Source of the DNA: Clostridium sp. CAG:448
GTDB taxonomy: Bacteria; Bacillota; Clostridia; Oscillospirales; CAG-272
Direction: 5' to 3'
NCBI GenBank assembly: GCA_000433415.1
Contig: FR890443.1
Coordinates: 37,783-63,296, forward strand
DNA: 25,514 bases
Shown here: in pieces, positions 13,642-19,941 of the stretch
Numbering within the stretch: position 1 is the stretch's first letter
How the letters are laid out: each line of letters begins with the position of its first letter
Made by a program: the position numbers and the translations under genes
The notes under the pieces: generated by a model
The model's database searches: none
The model's input: only the letters and a program-made list of their open reading frames with translations
What the model was told of the DNA's origin: nothing

Positions 13642-14688
13642 ATGCAAGTTTTGCTTGTAAAAACCAATAAAGAGAAAAAAGCGTTCCGTGATTTCAGAGA
13701 GCGTTTATATAAAGACGACCCGTATTACGTTTCCACCGCTGAGTTTACGTTGGAAATGCTTTTGAATCAGGAAACATCGTTTGCCAAAACCATTGATATT
13801 TATCCTGTCGAGGGCATAGAAAACGGAAAAATAATGGTTGAGGCGTTGCTGATACATAACCCCAAAGACGATTATTTACAGGTTGCCTTTTTTGAAGCCG
13901 TCGAGAATGCCGTTAAAGAGGTCAGGCTCTTTATGGAATATGTCAAAGACTTTGCCGCAAAACGCGGCTTAAAACGTGTCATCATCGGGCTTAACGGTCA
14001 TCTTAGCTACGGCGTTGGACTCAGCGAGCATATGGAGCGTCCGAACACCTTCGATTCGACTTATTCAAAGCCATATTATTGCGAATATTTTGCAGATTAT
14101 GCGCAGCATACGCTTTTCGCATTTTCAGGCAATCCGTCCGCCGTATTGAAAAATTTGCCCGAAAGAAAATGTTCACTGACGATCAGAAAAATGAATTTTA
14201 GGCGTTTTGAAGAGGAGGCAGAGGTTTTTCGGAAAATCTGCAACCAAACGATAGGCAAGACCTTTCTTTTTTCGCAAACGGACGAAAAACATTTTTATGA
14301 TTTGCTGAAGCCGATGACGTTCTTTCTGAAACCCGAAAATATTCTGTTTGCGGAGGCGGACGGTGAGGTTGTTGGTTTTGTGTTCTGGCACCCTGACTAC
14401 AACGAGATTCTCAAAAAGGGCAGAAAAAACAGCCTTTTCGGTATTGCGATGAGATATACGCTTTTCAAAAGCAAAATCAAACGTGTAAAACTTAACAGTA
14501 TTGGTGTAAAGGAAGAATACCGTGGGATTGCAACTGTCGCACTTTTGCGGGCGATGGGTGCGTTTATTCAAAACTACGAAACCATAGAGACAAATTTCGT
14601 GTGGGGAAACAATGAAAAATCCATGGCGGTCAACCGGTATCTTTTGAAAAATGTCGAGCGGAAATTTGTCGTGTATGAGGTGAAATGA
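13642..14688 (+). CDS. GNAT-fold acyltransferase, YghO-like two-half architecture
   Basis: A 348-residue cytosolic protein whose C-terminal half is a GNAT domain: ILFAEADGEVVGFVFWHPD (234-252) gives the central strands, SIGVKEEYRGIATVALL (286-302) is motif A with a degenerate acetyl-CoA loop (Y-R-G-I-A), and FVWGNNEKSMAVNRYL (319-334) is the usual closing N-x-x-S helix. The N-terminal half contains VAFFEAVENA, RGLKRVIIGLNGHLSYGVGL and YSKPYYCEYF, a pattern I associate with the YghO-like group, so it is probably a second degenerate GNAT fold. It would move an acyl group to an amine or hydroxyl; the substrate is unknown. First gene of a four-gene operon; its stop overlaps the next start (ATGA). 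AAAGGGGA supports the ATG. Confidence 0.75.
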   Translation: MQVLLVKTNKEKKAFRDFRERLYKDDPYYVSTAEFTLEMLLNQETSFAKTIDIYPVEGIENGKIMVEALLIHNPKDDYLQVAFFEAVENAVKEVRLFMEYVKDFAAKRGLKRVIIGLNGHLSYGVGLSEHMERPNTFDSTYSKPYYCEYFADYAQHTLFAFSGNPSAVLKNLPERKCSLTIRKMNFRRFEEEAEVFRKICNQTIGKTFLFSQTDEKHFYDLLKPMTFFLKPENILFAEADGEVVGFVFWHPDYNEILKKGRKNSLFGIAMRYTLFKSKIKRVKLNSIGVKEEYRGIATVALLRAMGAFIQNYETIETNFVWGNNEKSMAVNRYLLKNVERKFVVYEVK

Positions 14689-15686
14689 TGATAACTATTA
14701 AAGAGTATGCTGCTGTCGCTGAGATACCCGACGAATGGGACAGCGTTATCGGCGACAATCTGTATCTCTCCAAAGAATTTTTGGCTTTTATGGAACGTGT
14801 GGATCAGTGCGGACAAAAGTATTATATGCTTTATGCGGACGGTATCCTGGATTCGGTTTTTATGACCTACGTCAGAAAAAAGTACAACCTGGCGATGTTT
14901 ACAAGGTGGAATCTGTTTACGAAAATGACGCTCGTATACGTTCCGCTTTCCGTCACAAGACCCGGTGTTGCGTATCACAGGCATTTGACTGAAGTCATGG
15001 ACTTTGTAAAGACAATCAAGGGTCCGAAAATATTTCTCAATCTCGGTGATGAGGATGCACATGATTTTGCAAAAGGTCTGACCTGTCCCAAATGTATCTG
15101 GATGAACCGGTATGACTCTTTTTCGCAGTATTTGAACAGTCTGCGGAGCAGTTATCGGTACCGTTATACCAAGTGTCTGAAAAAGTCCGGTCCGTTGACA
15201 ATAGAGTATCTGACGGATAATGCGCAGTTTACCGATGAAATGTACGATTGCTATCTGCAGGTCTACAATAAATCGCGGATACGCGTTGAAAAGCTGCCGA
15301 TTGCATTTTTCAGAGGGAAGTTTTTCAAAATCTTTGTGTTGAAAAACCAGGACAAGGTGGTTGGATTCGGGCAAATGCTGGAAAACGGTACGGAGCTGAT
15401 TTTTGAATTTGTCGGCGTGGACTATCGTTACAACAATATCTATGATACTTACCACAGAATACTTCTTGAAATTGTCAGATACGGTATCGAGAAGGGATTT
15501 AAGACAATAGATTTCGGACAGACCGCGGACGAATCAAAACTGAAGCTCGGTGCAGAGTACACCATGCTGTATGCATATTTGCACCATTCCTGCAAGCTTG
15601 TGAACGCCGCAAACAAAAAGTTGGCAAAGCATATACAATATAAGCCAATATCAACCGATTACAGGGTTTTTAAGGAGGATGTATGA
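14685..15686 (+). CDS. GNAT/FemAB-like acyltransferase (Acetyltransf_6 type)
   Basis: 333 residues. The N-terminal half (to about 140) is an atypical alpha/beta segment; residues 145-310 look like the FemAB/BioF2-like GNAT group: SQYLNSLRSSYRYRYTKCLK (a basic K/R/Y helix), KLPIAFFRGKFFKIFVLKN, KVVGFGQMLENGTELIFEFV, YDTYHRILLEIVRYGIEKGF and the terminal IDFGQTADESKLKLGAE (275-291). Members of this group transfer aminoacyl or acyl groups, some using aminoacyl-tRNA, some acyl-CoA. The start at 14685 overlaps the previous stop; a second Met codon at 14688 is better spaced from AGG at 14678-14680 and may be the true start. It overlaps the next gene by 4 bases (ATGA). The acceptor is not evident. 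Confidence 0.75.
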   Translation: MMITIKEYAAVAEIPDEWDSVIGDNLYLSKEFLAFMERVDQCGQKYYMLYADGILDSVFMTYVRKKYNLAMFTRWNLFTKMTLVYVPLSVTRPGVAYHRHLTEVMDFVKTIKGPKIFLNLGDEDAHDFAKGLTCPKCIWMNRYDSFSQYLNSLRSSYRYRYTKCLKKSGPLTIEYLTDNAQFTDEMYDCYLQVYNKSRIRVEKLPIAFFRGKFFKIFVLKNQDKVVGFGQMLENGTELIFEFVGVDYRYNNIYDTYHRILLEIVRYGIEKGFKTIDFGQTADESKLKLGAEYTMLYAYLHHSCKLVNAANKKLAKHIQYKPISTDYRVFKEDV

Positions 15687-17035
15687 AGATATTGCTTGTG
15701 CGTCCGAACACACCGAAACGGTCGATCAATCTGCAAAGCTTTATGATTTGCGAGCCGTTAGACCTTGAATATACCGCTTCAAGTCTTCAAGCAAACAATC
15801 ACGAGGTAGACCTTATCGATATGATTCTCGAAAAAAGGCCGCTGGTGTACTTCCTCAAGCAGAAAAATTATGATATGGTCTGTATGACCGCATACATAAC
15901 GACTGTCGGTGTATTGAAGGATTATGCGAAAATTGTGAAGGAATACAATAAAAATATAATCGTGTGCGCAGGCGGTGTGCATGCGGAAGTCGTTCCGTGC
16001 GACTTTGTTGATCCAAATATTGATTATATTTTGTGGGCAAACGGCGTGAAGACGCTTGTCCGGATTGCGAATTCTTTTCCGCATATTGACATTGACGCCA
16101 TCCCCGGTATATATATTGAGAACAGGGCAAAACCGCAGATCGTAAACGGCGATTTGCCGTTTCCCGACAGAGCGATAACAAAAAAATACAGAGACAATTA
16201 CAACTATATTTACCACAACAAATGCGCCACGATAAAAACCTCATTCGGTTGTCCGTATAAGTGCAAATTTTGTTTCTGTACGCAAATATGCGATTATTGC
16301 GTCCGGAATATCGACCAGGTTTTGGACGAATTGGAAATGATCGAAGAAAAAAACGTTTTTATTGTCGACGACGATTTTTTGGTCTCCCGCGAGCGGTTGC
16401 TGAAATTTGTTGAGGGACTTGAAAGGCGCGGAATCAACAAACATTATATAGCTTTTGGCAGAGCCGATTTTATCGCTGCAAACGAAGATATGATCGTTTT
16501 GCTGCACCGTCATGGTTTTGACGCGTTTTTTGTCGGGATTGAATCGTTCAAAAATTCCGAGCTTTCCGATTATACCAAAAAGACCAATGTAGAGATAAAC
16601 GTCAAGGCGGTCAATATTCTTGAGCGTAACGGGTTGCAGTGCTACAGTGGGCTTATCGTCGGTGAGGATTGGGTCAAAGAGGACTTTGACACGCTCATCA
16701 ATCATTTGAATGCCTTTGAGCACCCGCTTGTGAATGTTCAGCCCATTACGCCGATGCCGGGGACACCGCTTTATGACGAATATGGATACGAAATTACCGA
16801 AAAAAGAGAGAACTATGCATGCTGGGACATGGCACACGTCGTTTTTAAGCCATTGAAGATGAGCAAAAGGCTTTATTACTACCATATCGTAAGGACATAC
16901 TTAAAAACCTCCGCAAACGCCAAACAACGAAAATTCATCAAATCATGTTACGGAAAAAAGGTGTATAGGCGCGTAAGAAGAGGTGCTGCAAAGATATTTT
17001 TTCAGTATCTGAGACTGATCATTTGTCCTGATTAG
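15683..17035 (+). CDS. B12-binding-domain radical SAM enzyme with an extra Cys cluster
   Basis: 450 residues. A Rossmann-like cobalamin-binding domain occupies about 1-130 (MKILLVRPNTPKRS, then YDMVCMTAYITTVGVLKDYA and IIVCAGGVHAEVVPCDF); the DxHxxG histidine is absent, as in most radical SAM members of this class. The radical SAM core starts at SFGCPYKCKFCF with Cys190, Cys194 and Cys197 binding the 4Fe-4S cluster. Three more cysteines follow at 199, 203 and 206 (F-C-T-Q-I-C-D-Y-C), which usual members lack. VFIVDDDFL, FFVGIESF, CYSGLIVGE and PITPMPGTPLYDEYGYE complete the barrel, and a basic C-terminal tail follows. It could catalyse C-methylation, ring formation or C-C coupling on an unreactive carbon. 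AAGGAGG (15672-15678) precedes the ATG. Confidence 0.85.
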   Translation: MKILLVRPNTPKRSINLQSFMICEPLDLEYTASSLQANNHEVDLIDMILEKRPLVYFLKQKNYDMVCMTAYITTVGVLKDYAKIVKEYNKNIIVCAGGVHAEVVPCDFVDPNIDYILWANGVKTLVRIANSFPHIDIDAIPGIYIENRAKPQIVNGDLPFPDRAITKKYRDNYNYIYHNKCATIKTSFGCPYKCKFCFCTQICDYCVRNIDQVLDELEMIEEKNVFIVDDDFLVSRERLLKFVEGLERRGINKHYIAFGRADFIAANEDMIVLLHRHGFDAFFVGIESFKNSELSDYTKKTNVEINVKAVNILERNGLQCYSGLIVGEDWVKEDFDTLINHLNAFEHPLVNVQPITPMPGTPLYDEYGYEITEKRENYACWDMAHVVFKPLKMSKRLYYYHIVRTYLKTSANAKQRKFIKSCYGKKVYRRVRRGAAKIFFQYLRLIICPD

Positions 17036-17045
17036 GAGTTTTGAT

Positions 17046-18365
17046 ATGAACAAGAAAATTTTATTTATCCAGCCGACCATTTACGACGAGGAAGGGAAGC
17101 TTCTGAAAAAGAGGAAACTGTACTTTGTCGGGCTTGCGCATCCGCTTTTGTCTGCGCTTCTGCCCGATGGATGGACGAGTGAGATTTGCCTTGAGGTCAT
17201 CGAAGACATACCTTGGGACACTGACTGCGACGTAATCGGCATCGGCGGTGTCGGGCACGCCGCAAGGAGAGCGAAAGACATCGCGATAGAATTCAAAAAG
17301 CGCGGTAAAATCGTGTTTATGGGCGGACCGATGGTCAGTCTGATTCCCGAAGTTGCGATAGAATACTGCGACAGCGTTATGATAGGTGACTCGGAAGAAA
17401 CAATTGCACAGCTTTGCCATGATATTGAGAACGGTGAACTCAAAAAGTTTTACGAAAAACCGCTGACCTCACTTTCATTTCCGCTCCCGAAGTACGAACT
17501 GGTGACTCAGAAGAAAATAGGGAATTTTCTGCCGGTACAGGCAGGACGGGGGTGCCCGAACACCTGTAAATTCTGTACGATAGCGAGCCTTTGCAAGGGC
17601 AGGTATATCCGCCGTGACATTGATGAAGTGATCAGGGATATCAAATACATTAAAAAGCTCGGGTTTAAGGAGTTTTTGCTTGTCGACGACAATATTGTTT
17701 CCGATCCTGCGTATATGCTTGAGCTTTGCAGACAGATTAAACCGCTTAAAATGCGGTGGATGAGCCAATGCGCCATCCAGATTGCGGATAACGCTGCGCT
17801 TTTGAAGGCTGTTGCTGACAGTGGGTGTTATGTTTTGAGTTTTGGACTTGAGAGTATCGTTAAGGATGCAATGAAGGACATCAATAAAACGTGGGCGGAT
17901 CCGGACGATTATATCCGTGTGATCAAAAAAGTCAATGACGCAGGCATAGAAGTCGCAAGCGAGATGATCATCGGTTTGGACACGGATACAAAGGAGTCCT
18001 TGGACGAGACGATTGCATTTATTAAAAGAAGCAACATCATTGCACCGAAATTTTATTGTTACACGCCGATACCCGGTACGCCGCTCAATAAGGAAATGAA
18101 CAAAACGGGACGGATTGTCGACCAAAATATTTTGGAATACCGTCCATCCAAGTCGGTGCTGAATACACCGCACTTTACTGCCGATGAAGTTACCGAACAA
18201 TACTGGCGGGTATATGAGGAACTGTACTCTGTTAAGAACATCCTGTCGAGAACGATTTGCAACAAGCGAATGGTAAAGCACCCGCTTAGAACTTTGTTTT
18301 TCTTAGGGGTGAATCTTGTTTATCGCGGCAACATAAAAAGAAGGGTTGCACCGAATATTTTTTAG
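17046..18365 (+). CDS. B12-binding-domain radical SAM enzyme
   Basis: 439 residues, a distant paralogue of the preceding gene product in layout but clearly different in sequence. Cobalamin-domain-like opening: NKKILFIQPTIYDEEGKLLK, then CDVIGIGGVGHAARRAKDIA and IVFMGGPMVSLIPEVAIEYC. Core: AGRGCPNTCKFCTIASLCKG with Cys170, Cys174, Cys177; DEVIRDIKYIKKLGFKEFLL; VDDNIVSDP; LSFGLESI; and TPIPGTPLNKEMNKTG. The end (from about 370) is a helical region closing with PLRTLFFLGVNLVYRGN, possibly membrane-associated. It could use the same class of chemistry as its neighbour, perhaps at a second step. AGGAG (17034-17038) overlaps the previous stop codon; the gap is 10 bases. Last gene of the operon, followed by a strong hairpin terminator. 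Confidence 0.85.
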   Translation: MNKKILFIQPTIYDEEGKLLKKRKLYFVGLAHPLLSALLPDGWTSEICLEVIEDIPWDTDCDVIGIGGVGHAARRAKDIAIEFKKRGKIVFMGGPMVSLIPEVAIEYCDSVMIGDSEETIAQLCHDIENGELKKFYEKPLTSLSFPLPKYELVTQKKIGNFLPVQAGRGCPNTCKFCTIASLCKGRYIRRDIDEVIRDIKYIKKLGFKEFLLVDDNIVSDPAYMLELCRQIKPLKMRWMSQCAIQIADNAALLKAVADSGCYVLSFGLESIVKDAMKDINKTWADPDDYIRVIKKVNDAGIEVASEMIIGLDTDTKESLDETIAFIKRSNIIAPKFYCYTPIPGTPLNKEMNKTGRIVDQNILEYRPSKSVLNTPHFTADEVTEQYWRVYEELYSVKNILSRTICNKRMVKHPLRTLFFLGVNLVYRGNIKRRVAPNIF

Positions 18366-18416
18366 TAGTGAGAGTGCTTTTGGCAAAACAGGAAAAATGC
18401 AGAAGCAAAGGCAGTG

Positions 18417-18488
18417 AAAAAACAGCGCATACCGCGTTGTATCCTTCCATGGAAACCATGGAGGAAATGCGGTTTGCGCTGTTTTTTT
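18417..18488. terminator. Bidirectional terminator between convergent transcription units
   Basis: AAAAAACAGCGCA (18417-18429) pairs with TGCGCTGTTTTTT (18475-18487), then ACCGC (18431-18435) with GCGGT (18469-18473), and an upper helix TCCATGG-AAA-CCATGGA (18446-18462). A-run on one side and T7 on the other make it work for both the radical SAM operon (plus) and the isomerase gene (minus), whose stop lies at 18503. Confidence 0.92.
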
Positions 18489-18502
18489 CGTTTTATTGAG
18501 AA

Positions 18503-19420
18503 TCAAACGCGATTCAGCATGTAGCGGGCGGCAGATATACCGTAATCCGATCCGATTTCACCGGGCTCCATTCCCTCAAATTCAACAGAAACGAATCCGG
18601 CGTAAGAAGCACCCTTCAGAATGCGCAGAATTTCCCATACGTCGAGATCGCCTTGCGCAAGGATGGATCCACGGAGCATGTAGGAACCCGAATTGGTAGA
18701 GAACCAATTGCCGGCATCACAGCGGAAAAGTCCGCCGACACCGGTCAGGCGTTCGGCTTTGCGTATGTAAAAATCCTTCAAATGGACCATTTTTGCAAGA
18801 CCGACGCACTTCTTGACGGCAACTACGGGATCTTCGTCGACACAGACAAAATTACCTGTGTCAAGCAATAATCCGAAGTTCGGGCGATTGACTGCGTCAA
18901 TCAACCGGATCATCCGGTCAGATCCGTTGAAGAAAAAGCCGTGATTTTCCACAAGCGTCGTGATGCCGAAACGTGCGGCGTAATCGGCAAGCTCCTGTGT
19001 GCACGCGACCGCCCATGGGAAGACTCTCTCAAAGGCAAGCGGTGTGTTCTGCTCCAGCGGGCGGCGGAAAGAGGAGATGTCGTGCCGCATCATAGGGATT
19101 CCAAGCTGATGGGCGACGTCAATGTGCCGTTTCAACCGTTCCACCTCGGCTGACCGTTCGGTTTCATCTTCGGAAAGCAGATTTGCAAGCACGGCATAAT
19201 TGGAAAGGGGGAGGGAAAGGTGTGCCGAAAGTGTACGGATTTCCGCAATCAGGGGTGTGTTGAATTCTCCGGTTTTGTCATCATACAGCGTATAACCGAA
19301 GGGAACCAGTTCCATATGCTCGGCTCCGATCCCGGCGGCAAACCGCAAGGCGTTCAAAATGCTTTTACGACCGCTTGTGATGTCGTCGTTCAGGCTGTAG
19401 CTTGTCAATCCGATTTTCAT
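18503..19420 (-). CDS. Sugar-phosphate isomerase/epimerase family protein (TIM barrel)
   Basis: 305 residues of the xylose-isomerase-like TIM barrel superfamily, which interconvert ketoses or inositol/keto-acid sugars with a divalent metal. Expected metal and acid-base residues are visible: Glu158 in LVENHGFFF with His160, Asp187 in LLLDTGNF, His213 in MVHLKDF, and Glu280 in FVSVEFEGMEPGE. Opening MKIGLTSYSLNDDI is typical. Substrate is not readable: no sugar kinase or permease is nearby. The Shine-Dalgarno GGTGAAG is weak. It follows the small exported-protein gene by 20 bases on the same strand, so the two are probably one transcript, and ends at the shared bidirectional terminator. Confidence 0.82.
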   Translation of the reverse strand: MKIGLTSYSLNDDITSGRKSILNALRFAAGIGAEHMELVPFGYTLYDDKTGEFNTPLIAEIRTLSAHLSLPLSNYAVLANLLSEDETERSAEVERLKRHIDVAHQLGIPMMRHDISSFRRPLEQNTPLAFERVFPWAVACTQELADYAARFGITTLVENHGFFFNGSDRMIRLIDAVNRPNFGLLLDTGNFVCVDEDPVVAVKKCVGLAKMVHLKDFYIRKAERLTGVGGLFRCDAGNWFSTNSGSYMLRGSILAQGDLDVWEILRILKGASYAGFVSVEFEGMEPGEIGSDYGISAARYMLNRV

Positions 19421-19440
19421 TTTTCTTCACCGGATAAAAA

Positions 19441-19674
19441 TCAAAGTGTTTCCGTATAAACCGTTGCCTGCATTTCATCTCCGGCAAGCAGCGTTTCTGA
19501 AATGGCAGTCACTGCAGCGTGGGAGTGACCGGAGTGGTCGTCACTCGCGCAGGAATCGCCTGCAACGGCAAAGATCACGGTCAGGACGCTTGCGCACATC
19601 AGAACGGCAAGGATAGCGGCGAGGACACGGGACGCTGTTTTTCTTGTGGATTCCTGATTCTTGTTTGTTTTCAT
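19441..19674 (-). CDS. Small exported or membrane-anchored protein with His-rich motif
   Basis: A 77-residue protein: basic N-terminus MKTNKNQESTRKTASR, a hydrophobic helix (about 17-39, VLAAILAVLMCASVLTVIFAVAG), then a short extracellular tail with CASDDHSGHSH, three histidines with acidic residues that could bind a metal ion, ending ATVYTETL. I do not recognise the family. GAGAAGGAA lies 10 bases upstream of the ATG. It lies directly downstream of the MITE-like element, which separates it from the topoisomerase gene; the element may supply or break its promoter. A convincing promoter was not found in the 43 bases between them. Confidence 0.55.
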   Translation of the reverse strand: MKTNKNQESTRKTASRVLAAILAVLMCASVLTVIFAVAGDSCASDDHSGHSHAAVTAISETLLAGDEMQATVYTETL

Positions 19675-19717
19675 TTTGTTTGTTCCTTCTCTTGAATGAT
19701 TTTTGATAGATGGGATG

Positions 19718-19941
19718 TTAAGGCATCACCGCGCAATCCACGCAGCGCAATTTGCGCAGCGCAATTTGCGCAGCGCAATTTGCGCAGGCATACTTGCTTT
19801 CGTCTTTTCCGTCATACTTCATCGTCATACTTCACAAAAATTCTTGTCAGTAGCTCTACTACAGCCTGCGAATTTTTGTATTGTCTGACGAAAAATCCGA
19901 TTGCGCAATTGCACCATCGGAATTGCGCGGTAATGTCTTAA
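19718..19941. mobile_element. MITE-like element with TTAA ends and terminal inverted repeats
   Basis: A 224-bp non-coding segment. The left end TTAAGGCATCACCGCGCAAT and the right end read in reverse, TTAAGACATTACCGCGCAAT, agree at 18 of 20 positions. Both ends begin with TTAA, which may be a duplicated target. Inside are three perfect 14-bp repeats, two copies of CGTCATACTTCA (19810 and 19823), and a hairpin with CAAAAATTC (19835-19843) against GAATTTTTG (19870-19878). No open reading frame of note, so movement would need a transposase in trans. The right TTAA supplies the topoisomerase stop codon. Confidence 0.8.
19741..19787 (+). repeat. Three tandem 14-bp repeats within the MITE
   Basis: CGCAGCGCAATTTG is repeated perfectly at 19741-19754, 19755-19768 and 19769-19782, followed by five bases of a fourth copy. 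Each junction makes the near-palindrome GCGCAA-T-TTGCGC, so the tract could form stacked hairpins or bind a dimeric protein. Confidence 0.95.

Noticed and set aside
19810..19834. CRISPR-like repeats in the MITE
   Set aside because: Only two 12-base copies 13 bases apart and no spacers of regular size; they are internal repeats of the element.
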